A stretch of 64,000 nt of DNA, taken from NCBI RefSeq assembly GCF_022693705.1, contig NZ_CP094288.1, positions 112,257-176,256 of the forward strand, read 5' to 3'. Below the pieces are notes generated by a model, which was given only the letters and a program-made list of their open reading frames with translations, had not been told where the DNA came from and did no database searches. A program made the position numbers and the translations under genes. Within the stretch, counting starts at the first letter, position 1. Every line of letters begins with the position of its first letter. This document shows positions 34,066 to 42,600 of the stretch, piece by piece. Source of the stretch: Infirmifilum sp. NZ. GTDB taxonomy: Archaea > Thermoproteota > Thermoprotei > Thermofilales > Thermofilaceae.

Positions 34066-34986
34066 CTACTTTGCCTCGTGTGTTCTGGTGAACAGGATGT
34101 AGGCTAGTACGAGGGGGATTACGAAGAGCGAGATTAGCACGGCGAAGTCTATCCAGTGCTGGGCGAAGAGGGCCCCGACGTCGAGCGGGTTGGACTGCCG
34201 CCCCCTCACGGCCTGGAATATCGCGCTGGTGAGCGAGCTGTAGCGGCTGTTCGGCGAGATAAGCTGAACAGTGCTGGAGATCTGGTTGTACTGCCTGAGG
34301 TACGCCTGGAACTGCGGGTTCTGCCTGATAGCGGTTGCGTTAGCGCCTTGAGGAATCGCAGGCGGCGGGCCCAGAACTGCGGAAGCCACGAAGGCGGCGA
34401 TCATGGGGAGTATGAAGGCGAAGAAGAACCACACCCCGACGCTTGCGACCAGCGAGTAGCCTGACCTGTTAGTAAGAACGGAGATCAGCAACGCGAAAGC
34501 GTAGTACGCGAGGGCGAGGAGGAACGCCGCTACCCCCAGCATCGCGAACCTGAGGTAGTCGTCGGCCGTCAGGTTCGCCCTCTGGAGCACGGCTGTGACG
34601 GGGATGCCTATAGCGGTGGATGTGAGCACTGCCACAGCCAGCAGAATGACCCCCGCGAGCACCTTACCGTTTATCAGCGTGTCCCTGAATATAGGCCTCG
34701 CAAGCACCATCCTGATGGTGCCCTTTTCACGCTCACCCGCTATTGCGCCGAAGCCCAGCGCGATGCCCAGTATCGGGGCCATCAAACCCAGGCTCTGCGC
34801 GACCGCGTTCCCCACGCCGAAGAAGAACCTCTCTCCAGCGGGGCCCCCGGCGAACCTGATAGCGAACTCTCTCTGGTAAGAGGTGACGATGTACAGCACT
34901 AGCACGAGGCCCACGAGCGCCCAGTACCTGAGGCTCGTCAAGTTCTCCTTAATCTCCTTCCGAGCTATAACCCAAACCTTGTTCAC
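34066..34986 (-). CDS. ABC-2 family permease
   Basis: 306 residues from GTG 34986, which overlaps the ATPase stop (GTGA). WVIARKEIKENLTSLRYWAL starts the first helix; GAIAGEREKGTIRMVLARPI is the ABC-2 (NosY-like) signature, and about six helices follow with a large extracellular loop between the last two. It forms an exporter with the preceding ATPase and secreted protein. Confidence 0.88.
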   Translation of the reverse strand: MNKVWVIARKEIKENLTSLRYWALVGLVLVLYIVTSYQREFAIRFAGGPAGERFFFGVGNAVAQSLGLMAPILGIALGFGAIAGEREKGTIRMVLARPIFRDTLINGKVLAGVILLAVAVLTSTAIGIPVTAVLQRANLTADDYLRFAMLGVAAFLLALAYYAFALLISVLTNRSGYSLVASVGVWFFFAFILPMIAAFVASAVLGPPPAIPQGANATAIRQNPQFQAYLRQYNQISSTVQLISPNSRYSSLTSAIFQAVRGRQSNPLDVGALFAQHWIDFAVLISLFVIPLVLAYILFTRTHEAK

Positions 34987-35933
34987 TCCCAACCACCCCC
35001 TTCGAAAAACCTGTAGAGCTCCTCCCATGTCGGCGTGAGAGGAGTTATCGACTCGAGCTTGAAGCCCCTGGCCAGCTGGAGGATCTCCTCTTTCACATCC
35101 TTCGAGGCTGAGACGACGACCTTGTTGTTTGAGAGAGTGACCTCGGTGACTCCCGGGAGGCTTTTAACAGCCCTGAAGAAGTCTTCAGGCCTGTCGGACA
35201 CCGTGACCTCCCACCTGTACCCCTTCTCCTTGCTGTAGATCTCCGACAGCTGCTCGATGCTCCCCTGCGCAGTGACCTTGCCAAGCTTTATCAGCGCCGC
35301 GTGGGTGCAGAGGTAGCCTATCTCGCGGAGCAGGTGCGTCGATATTATTATCGTCTTACCCTGCTTGAGCAATTCTCCTACAAGCTCGCGGAACATCTGG
35401 ACGCCCTGAGGGTCAAGGCCGAGCGTCGGCTCGTCGAGGATCAGGAGCTCTGGGTCCTTGAGCAGCGCCTGAGCTAAAGCGAGCCTCTGCATCATGCCCC
35501 TGGAGAAGCCTCCGACCTTCCGGTTAGCTGCCTCCTTTAGGCCCACAAGCTCGAGCACGCTCATTATCCGCTCCTTAAGCTGGCTCTCAGGTATGCCGTC
35601 CAAGAGGCCCAGGTACTCGAGGTTCTCGTAGGCCGTCATCCTCTCGTAGAAACCGTAGTTCTCGGGCATCAGCCCCACGCGTTTCCTGATCTCAACGGAC
35701 TCCCTTATCGCGTCGAAGCCGAGCACCCTGGCTGAGCCGCTGTCAGGTAGCTGCAGTCCCACGAGGATCGAGATGAGAGTCGACTTGCCGCTCCCGTTGG
35801 GGCCGAAGAGGCCGAACAAAACCCCCCGCGGCACCCTCACGCTAACGCCGTCCAGCGCCTTCACGACGCCGCTCCTATCCCTGTACGTCTTCACCAAATT
35901 CTCAGTCTCCACAACCCATTCCACACCAATCAC
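34983..35933 (-). CDS. ABC transporter ATP-binding protein
   Basis: 316 residues. Walker A GPNGSGKST, Q-loop LMPENYGFYERMT, signature FSRGMMQRLALAQA (SRGMMQ replaces SGGxxQ), Walker B LLILDEPTLGLDP and switch His STHLLREIGYL are present. Its GTG overlaps the stop of the secreted-protein gene (GTGA). The NosF/CcmA-like class usually pairs with ABC-2 permeases such as the next gene. Confidence 0.92.
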   Translation of the reverse strand: MIGVEWVVETENLVKTYRDRSGVVKALDGVSVRVPRGVLFGLFGPNGSGKSTLISILVGLQLPDSGSARVLGFDAIRESVEIRKRVGLMPENYGFYERMTAYENLEYLGLLDGIPESQLKERIMSVLELVGLKEAANRKVGGFSRGMMQRLALAQALLKDPELLILDEPTLGLDPQGVQMFRELVGELLKQGKTIIISTHLLREIGYLCTHAALIKLGKVTAQGSIEQLSEIYSKEKGYRWEVTVSDRPEDFFRAVKSLPGVTEVTLSNNKVVVSASKDVKEEILQLARGFKLESITPLTPTWEELYRFFEGGGWE

Positions 35934-37708
35934 CTCCTACCGAACCTCCTATACGCTAAAATCAGGGCAACCACCAGCACTAGCACTAAGGCACCGATGA
36001 GGTAGGCCGGCGTCCCAGAGGGCTTCACGTAGACGTGCAGATCCCTCTGCATCGCGTCGACCTGGTCTCCGGTGACCGCGAAGGTGACGTAGTAGTCGCC
36101 AGTGTTGATCGTGGAGTCGGTCGAGATCGAGAGGATGAACGTCGCCGTGTCACCCGGCTTAAGCTGAGCGACGCTCGTGGGGGTGACAGAGACTGTGAAG
36201 CCGCTAGGGGCGTTCAGCACCTTTAGAGCTACATTCGTCACAGTGCTCATGCCCGAGTTCTGGACCTGCACCTGGAAGGAGGCGTCTGCCCCTGGAACAG
36301 TCTCGAGGTAGAAGCTCTGGGTCACGAACGCCAGCTTGTACTGCCCTAGGACACCGAGGCTGAGGTTAACACTGTCTGAGGACTGGGCGGTGGACGCCAC
36401 AAGCGTGAACTGCACGTTGGTCGGCTCGGCGACAACCGGAGCGCCGACGACCAGCGCGAGTTGGATGCTGGAGCCCGCCTTGATGTACACCTGGCTCACC
36501 GTGTTGCCCTGCGAGTCCTGCATGCTCCAGGAGTAGCCGGACGGCAAGCCCTCCACGGTGAAGTTGACGAGCGCGTCGCTGTCCCCGAGGTTGTAGAGGG
36601 TTATCGGGAACTTGCCTGACTTGCCGGCGTAGGTGTCGACGTGCGGGCTCTGCGCCTCGATCCTCAGCTTAGGAGCACCCGCAGACACCGCTATCGTGAG
36701 GGGTAGCGCGTACTCGAAGTAGGGGCTCTTACCGGTTAAGCGAACGGTCACCGCGTAGCTCCCAGCAGTTGCGCTCTTCGGGACTTCCAGCGTCAGCGTG
36801 AGGGAGGCCGAGGAGCCTTGGGTGAGCGTCAAGGCTTGGATCTCGACGCCCTGGCTGCTGAGCACCTTCCCGCTCCACCCCTGCGGCAGGTCGACGCTGA
36901 TCTCTGCTGTGAAGTCTGTGGAGAGCTTGTTCAACACCTGGAGCGGTATCGAGACGACGGAGCCGGGGCTTACCTTTATCGAGGACGCCTGGGTGGTGAC
37001 GAGGCCGAGGTCAACAGGGTAGATCGTGACGGTTAGGGTTCGGGTGATGTTGTAGTAGGGAGTCTGGAAGGTTAGGGTAGCGTTGCACACGGCCCCCGAG
37101 GTGTAGTAGGATGTCACAGCCAGGTTCAGCGTTACCGTCTGGGACGGGTCAAGCATGAGGGACTGCACCTCCGACGACCCGCTCGTTAGCTTGAGGTCCA
37201 GCGGGCAGCTGAGGGCTTTGAGTATCGCAACGCTGACGGGCTGCGAGCCCTGGTTCGAGACTTGGACCTGGTAGCTGGCCGTGGACAGCACCGGCAGCTT
37301 GATGGACTGGACGGGTACTGAGACGACAACCGCTCTGCTCATGGTGATGGTCCCGAGGTACACGTAGCCCGGGGTTGTCGAGCTTGTCGAAATGGTGAAG
37401 GTCTGTGACTTATCGACGTAGCCGGGCTTCGAGAGCTTGAGAGTGTAGGTTCCAGGCATCAAAGCTATGCTGAAGAAGCCCGAGCTGGAGGTTGTTGTAG
37501 TCCCTTCAACCCCGCCGTTGGAGTTGTAGACTGTGACCGCGACTCCGGGTAGCGGATTTCCCTCGCTGTCGTAGACGTAGCCTGACACGCCCGCGCTAAC
37601 CTCTGGCCGCGAGGCCGATCCCTGCGGATTGTAGGGGGCTGAGAGGTACAGTGAAAGCGTCGAGACGAGTGCGATGACCAGGAGCGCTGTGAGCAGTTTT
37701 GCTTTCAT
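35930..37708 (-). CDS. Secreted, membrane-anchored NEW3-domain protein with carboxypeptidase-regulatory domain
   Basis: 592 residues. A signal peptide (LLTALLVIALVSTLSLYLSA) is followed by a carboxypeptidase-regulatory-like beta sandwich (GVSGYVYDSEGNPLPGVAVT, SGFFSIALMPGTYTLKLSKP), three or four NEW3-like beta domains (LPQGWSGKVLS, GLPSGYSWSMQD, NAPSGFTVSVTP mark each), and a C-terminal anchor AYLIGALVLVLVVALILAYR with an RRFGRR stop signal. Same-operon ABC exporter genes follow. This layout of extracytoplasmic NEW3 protein plus NosFY-type ABC is widespread in archaea and bacteria, function unclear. Confidence 0.85.
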   Translation of the reverse strand: MKAKLLTALLVIALVSTLSLYLSAPYNPQGSASRPEVSAGVSGYVYDSEGNPLPGVAVTVYNSNGGVEGTTTTSSSGFFSIALMPGTYTLKLSKPGYVDKSQTFTISTSSTTPGYVYLGTITMSRAVVVSVPVQSIKLPVLSTASYQVQVSNQGSQPVSVAILKALSCPLDLKLTSGSSEVQSLMLDPSQTVTLNLAVTSYYTSGAVCNATLTFQTPYYNITRTLTVTIYPVDLGLVTTQASSIKVSPGSVVSIPLQVLNKLSTDFTAEISVDLPQGWSGKVLSSQGVEIQALTLTQGSSASLTLTLEVPKSATAGSYAVTVRLTGKSPYFEYALPLTIAVSAGAPKLRIEAQSPHVDTYAGKSGKFPITLYNLGDSDALVNFTVEGLPSGYSWSMQDSQGNTVSQVYIKAGSSIQLALVVGAPVVAEPTNVQFTLVASTAQSSDSVNLSLGVLGQYKLAFVTQSFYLETVPGADASFQVQVQNSGMSTVTNVALKVLNAPSGFTVSVTPTSVAQLKPGDTATFILSISTDSTINTGDYYVTFAVTGDQVDAMQRDLHVYVKPSGTPAYLIGALVLVLVVALILAYRRFGRR

Positions 37709-37749
37709 AGGTGGTCAGCAGTGGCAGGTTGCGCTGTTTTAAAAGCATC

Positions 37750-37766
37750 ATGTACAAGTCGTACAT
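37750..37766. promoter_or_regulatory. Palindrome ATGTAC-n5-GTACAT upstream of the exporter operon
   Basis: A perfect 6-5-6 inverted repeat just upstream of the minus-strand TATA box (CTTTTAAAAC, 37735-37744) that serves the NEW3-protein gene, and 3 nt beyond the end of the winged-helix gene. A good candidate for that regulator's operator. Confidence 0.6.
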
Positions 37767-37769
37767 TTT

Positions 37770-38045
37770 TCAGATCTCTATGCCGAAGGCCTCGACCACC
37801 TTGACCACGCGCTTCAGCTCGTCCAGGAAGTCATGGCCTTTCCTCGTCAGCCGGTACCTCACCTCCCTCCCGATAACCCTCTTCTCGGCGAGCCCCTTTT
37901 CCAGGAGCCTGTCCAAGTACCTTGAAAGCCTGTCGCTTGATATGTTCACCTCGACTATCAGCTGGGAGACGTTGGCCTCACCAAGCCTGTTCAGCGTCTC
38001 CATTATGTCGAGAAGTATCTTGAGCCTCGTTCTCCTCTCCTTCAT
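37770..38045 (-). CDS. Winged-helix transcriptional regulator
   Basis: 91 residues. LLDIMETLNRLGEANVSQLI, NISSDRLSRYLDRLLEKGLA and EVRYRLTRKGHDFLDELKRV give the helix-turn-helix and wing, close to the archaeal HTH_45 group. Its ATG overlaps the stop of the preceding membrane gene (ATGA). It sits directly before the exporter operon and its likely operator. Confidence 0.85.
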   Translation of the reverse strand: MKERRTRLKILLDIMETLNRLGEANVSQLIVEVNISSDRLSRYLDRLLEKGLAEKRVIGREVRYRLTRKGHDFLDELKRVVKVVEAFGIEI

Positions 38046-38680
38046 CTGGACGAGGCCACCCCTGCTATGAAGGCGAGGAACACGAGAAGCCCCGCGACGA
38101 ACAGGATGCGCGAGAGTATGAACAGCCCCTCCACATCCCAGAGAACCGCAGCCAACCCAGCCACGTTCGACGCCAGGATCAGAGCGAAGGCGAGAAGGGT
38201 CCTGAGGATGCTCCTATTCCCGCTCCTCGCATAAGCCGACAGGTTTCTGACAACGATGAATGAGAGGATCACCGCGTTCAGGCCGTACGTGAGCGAGAAG
38301 ACGTGCTCCGGCCTCGGGGGAGGCGGGGCGACCGGCACGGGGCCAGCAGCCCTGTTGTTGCCTGGCCTGCGCCCCTCGAGGAGGTACCCGAGAGCGATCA
38401 GGCTCCAGGACACCGTCTCCAGGACCTGCCCTAGAGAGCCCACGAGGTGCCTGAGGAAGAAGCGCAGGAAGAAGGGGCTCGGCAGTAGGAGCGTGAGCAG
38501 CATGAGCACAGCCCGCGCCAGCTCGCTCAGCGCTAGCAGCGTGAAGCCCGCGAGGAAGAAGAGGAAGAGCCTTGACTCCGTGATCCTGTAAGCCTTGTAG
38601 ATGTAGTAGCTCGTCAAGATGAGGGCTGTTATCCCAGCCCCGTCCAGCAGGGCTATCGCTAGAGGGAGGGGGTGAGGCAA
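38042..38680 (-). CDS. Multi-pass membrane protein of unknown function
   Basis: 212 residues with about six membrane helices (GAGITALILTSYYIYKAY; LFLFFLAGFTLLALSELARA; FSLTYGLNAVILSFIVVRN; TLLAFALILASNVAGLAAVL; ILFVAGLLVFLAFIAGVA) and a proline-rich cytoplasmic loop (PVPVAPPPPRPEH). Coupled to the regulator by an ATGA overlap, so it may sense a membrane or envelope signal for it. The family is not recognised. Confidence 0.7.
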   Translation of the reverse strand: MPHPLPLAIALLDGAGITALILTSYYIYKAYRITESRLFLFFLAGFTLLALSELARAVLMLLTLLLPSPFFLRFFLRHLVGSLGQVLETVSWSLIALGYLLEGRRPGNNRAAGPVPVAPPPPRPEHVFSLTYGLNAVILSFIVVRNLSAYARSGNRSILRTLLAFALILASNVAGLAAVLWDVEGLFILSRILFVAGLLVFLAFIAGVASSR

Positions 38681-38690
38681 GCGGAGCCAC

Positions 38691-39350
38691 CTAACTGACT
38701 TCAGCGCGACCCGGGTATAAGCGTCTACCGCTCCCCGCTTCAGGCAAGGGGACGCGCCTCACCCTGAGGAAGTAGTACGCCGCGAGGGCCACCAGGAGAC
38801 CCACGCCCAGGGCGTCGAGCAGGGGTGCGTAGCTTTCAACGAGCCACCAGTTCTCCCCGAGGTAGTAGCCCGCCGCGACGAGGAGAAGGTTCCAGGGTAT
38901 GCTCCCGAGGAACGTCAGGACGGTGAAGTCGCGCACGCTCATCCTCGCCACACCCGCCGGGAAGCTTATGACCGTGCGGACCGCGGGGAGCATTCTGCCG
39001 ACGAAGACCGCGAGCCTCCCACTCCTCTGGAAGAACCTCTCCGCGGCGAGCAGGTGGTGCTCGCTTACGAGAAGGTACCTGCCGTACCTGAGGAGGAAGC
39101 CCCTACCGGCGCTGAGGCCAAGGTAGTAGGCAAGCAGCGAGCCCACAAGGTTGCCGAGGCTCCCCGCCGCCACGGACTCGAGGAGGCCGAACCGCCCCCT
39201 GTAGACGAGGAAGCCAGCGAAAACCATCACGACCTCGCTCGGAATAGGGACCAGCGCGCTCTCGAGAACCATGAGGAGGAAGACACCTGGAAGGCCGAGC
39301 TCCGACAGCACTTTCACCGCGAGCTCGCTGACGGCTACAGTAATCGACAC
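38691..39350 (-). CDS. DedA/SNARE-associated family membrane protein
   Basis: 219 residues from GTG 39350. The DedA pattern is GVFLLMVLESALVPIPSEVV, GSLGNLVGSLLAYYLGLSAG, and FVGRMLPAVRTVISFPAGVA with the essential arginines. Members flip phospholipid or polyprenyl carriers. GTTATTAC on the minus strand near 39374-39381 predicts transcription from about 39351, which decides the start. The following membrane gene begins 11 nt later. Confidence 0.88.
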   Translation of the reverse strand: MSITVAVSELAVKVLSELGLPGVFLLMVLESALVPIPSEVVMVFAGFLVYRGRFGLLESVAAGSLGNLVGSLLAYYLGLSAGRGFLLRYGRYLLVSEHHLLAAERFFQRSGRLAVFVGRMLPAVRTVISFPAGVARMSVRDFTVLTFLGSIPWNLLLVAAGYYLGENWWLVESYAPLLDALGVGLLVALAAYYFLRVRRVPLPEAGSGRRLYPGRAEVS

Positions 39351-39477
39351 GACTCCCACAGAAGGTAGGCAGTAATAACGGTTTCGGCTAAGTTTAGCCA
39401 CATTTTAAGGCAACCCTGAAAAAACACCGCTGACTTATTAGCCTCCAGAGTTCAGCGACGCATGTCCCTACTGAAGA

Positions 39478-39535
39478 CCTCATATAGCCGTAAGCATGAA
39501 GTGGGCGACCCGTGTATGCTTATGGCTATATGAGG
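39478..39535. repeat. 58-nt inverted repeat / hairpin with 20-bp arms
   Basis: CCTCATATAGCCGTAAGCAT (39478-39497) pairs with 39516-39535 with one mismatch that would be a G-U pair in RNA. The 18-nt loop contains GGGCGACCC, which can itself fold. It lies in the 300-nt gap between the DedA gene and the large NTPase gene. Confidence 0.9.
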
Positions 39536-39655
39536 CGGGCAAGGAAACAACCACGCAGCGAAGTAATGCTCCACAAGAGGTAGCTGAGGCTTGGGGCTTA
39601 GCTTACAAAGACAAAATTTTTATTAGTATTCGAGACGCCATTTCTTAGAGCGTTC

Positions 39656-42600
39656 TTGAGCCTCGAGCGTAGCTACGGGGAGTTGGTGGAGCTCACGGCT
39701 AGAAGAGTTGAAGAGCTATTCGAGAAAGGCGTAAGTGTAGTCATCTTGGCAGGGCCTGGCTCCTCCCACCTGGAGGTCGCCAAGAGGGTTCCGGGGTCGA
39801 AGATCATTAGCTACAAGCTCACGGGTCTTGAGTGGCTACAGGGGGAGGGCCGTGTCGAGCTCCTCGAGTTCGAAGGCGGTGAGCCTTTCGCGGGCGGCAA
39901 GACTCTCGCTGAGTACGTCGAGGAGGCTGGCCCCGCGAGGGTGATCGTGGTCCCCGAGAGCACCATAGAGGCAATCAGAGCCTACAGCCTGCTACGCGAG
40001 AGGCTCGGGGAGAATAAGGTCGCCTTGGTCTTCACGCCCGGGGTCCACAAGGAGGGGCTCGGATTCAAGCCGCCCAGGGAGGCGGAGGTAGACTACACCC
40101 CCGTATTTAAGGCCCTTAAGGTGGAGCCTGAGGGCGGTGGCAGGGGCGTCTCGTTAAAGCTCCTCCAGCACCGCGAAAAAGAGGATTGGGAGGAGCTGAG
40201 GAGGGGGGCTGAGGCTTTGAGGGGGCTGAGCCCCGGTCGCCTAGGCCTGGGCGGCGCGCTGGTAAATGCTGGCAGGAGGGCGCTTTCCTCGCTGAGCGAG
40301 CCGCTGGCCGAGGAGTTCTACGCCGCGGCTGGCGGCGCGGCGGTTGCCTCCGCGCTCGCAGCGCTGGCATCGCCGCCGGGCTTCCCCGTGGTCGTGGCCC
40401 AGGCGGTTGGCTTCGTCTTCCCCCCAAGCCTCCTCCTTGAGATCGCCAGGGAGCTGATCGGCGCAGGCGGTGGCAGGCCGGAGAGGGAGCACGTTAAGCG
40501 CTTAGCGGAGCTCATCCAGGCCGCCATCGTCGCGGCGGAGTTCGTGGAGAGGGAGGAGCTTGAGGGGGTGGCGGATGAGGTTGCCAGCCAGTGGGGCCTG
40601 AGCCTCGATGAGTTCAAAAACTTCGTCGAGAACCTCCGCAAGCTGGCCACGCAGGAGGTGGTCACCGAGGAGGAGCTCGAGAAGCTCAGGGAGGAGGTCG
40701 GGGGCGACCTCGAGGCACTCGAGCAGAGGCTTAGAGGGCTCTTCAAACAGAGGATCGACCAGCTTAGGGAGGAGCTCGAGGAAAGGCTGGGACAGCTCGA
40801 GGAGAGGGTCGAGGAGCTCGAGAGGAAGGTCGGCGGGATCGAGGGGGAGCTCGGGCAGCTCCAAGCACTAGCTGGGGTGTACAAGAAGCCTAGGGACTTG
40901 GGCTTCGACCTCGAGCGGGGCACCTTTAAGGTCGGGAACAACGAGTACAGGCTCGTCACCTCCGGCCGCTTCATGGAGCACGCGGGCAAGCTGCTAGAGG
41001 CCCTGGAGTGCGGGGAGCTCGTGGTGGTCACGGGGCCGAGGGGCGTTGGCAAGTCCGTGCTGGCCAGGTACGCGCTCGCAAAGCTCCTCGAGACTGGCCA
41101 CTGGAGAGTGTACGAGGTGGAGACGCTCGACGAGAGGAGCGCGGCTGAGGTGACTGAAAGCCTGCACGAAGCCACGAAGAGCTCGCCCTGGAGGCTGGCC
41201 GTGCTCTACGACCCCTCAGCGCCGCTCTACTACGAGCCGGGCTACGAGCTCTCACTGTCACCTGGCGTGGGCCTCACGGTCTGGATGCTGGCGAGACTCC
41301 ACAGAGGACAGGGTGGCAGGATCTCGGTGGTGGTTGTGCTCCCTGACGACCTCTACGAGCGGGTCAAGGACAGGCTCGAGAGAGCCTACGTGCTCGAGGT
41401 CAACCTCAAGCAGGAGAACTTCCTGGCAGGCATCGTGCGCGACTACAGCAGAGGGGCTTGCGGCGAAGAGGTATACGAGAGCATCGCCAGGGAGGTCGTT
41501 GCAAGATATGAGGGCGGCTACACGCTCGGGGCTAGGTACGCTGGTGAGTGGCTTCGTGAGGCAGGGAGATGCGACGAGAAAGCTGTTCGGGACGCGCTCG
41601 AGGCGGGGGCTGGGAGCGCCGAGGCGTTTATCATCAACTTCATCTACAGGTATGTGCTCAGGGGAAACCTCGACCTCTTTCAGAAGATCGCTATTCCTTT
41701 CGTTGCCCGCGCAGAGCTGGGCCCACTTCCTCCGAAGTGGCTGGAGCGCTTTCCTGTTCTGAAAAGAGGGGCTGACGGGAGCTACGTGGTCAAGTGCTTA
41801 GAGGACCCGCTCGAGTATTTGTCGGATGAGGAGAAGAGGTTCATCAGAGAGTGGCTCTCCCAGCCAAAGGAGAACACAGTCGAGGGCGTGATCTGGGGTA
41901 TAGCTAGTGGCGGGCTCTCCGAGAGGCTCCAAAAACTGGCGGAGGAGGGGCTAGCCAGCAGGGAGATTTTAGAAGTAGTAAGGGAAATGGAGGAGAGAGT
42001 AAAGGAGGTTAAAGATGCAATGAGGCGTGCGAGCTTCGAGGGCAGGTGCAGTGGGGAAGATCCCCTCAAAGTGCTCTTCAAGGCACTCACTAGCGATCCG
42101 GAGTTCAGAGAGCTCGCGAAGGAAAACAGCTACCACTTCGTAGCCCTAGTGGGCCTCGCCCACACGCCCCTCCCGGCGGAGCCCTTCCTGAGAGAGGTTG
42201 GCCTCCCCGAGGGGCTCAAGGAGTGGCTCACCGTCAGGGACGAGGTGCCACGATCGGTCAGAGAGTTCCTTGTCGAGACTACTCCCGCCTTCAGGGACAC
42301 TATTAACCCCTGCCAAGTCTTAAAGAGCATATACCAACGAGCTGTAAAGGAAAGAAGGTACTCTGATCTCAATCTCGTAGTTTCTCTCGGCGCGCTAACT
42401 GTTTCAAGAGGGGAGCTTGAGGGGTGCCCTGACGAGGCGGTCATCATGACAAGGTTTTCGATTAACGCGATACCGCTGCTGGTGGTGAGCCCTGTTTTGA
42501 CTCGCGTAGAGGAGGCTCTCGTTAAGTTTGTGGGGGAACTCGTATGGAAGGGTCGGCCGCTCGAGGCAGTAGCCGTAGCGCATAGCGCGACAAAACGGGA

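Noticed and set aside
39386..39399. GGCTAAGTTTAGCC upstream of the DedA gene as another DtxR-type site
   Set aside because: It lacks the TTTAGGCT core and lies upstream of a membrane gene without metal link.
40318..41175. 285-codon minus-strand serine-rich frame opposite the large NTPase
   Set aside because: Antisense of the coiled-coil region; low-complexity serine runs come from GAG codons read backwards.
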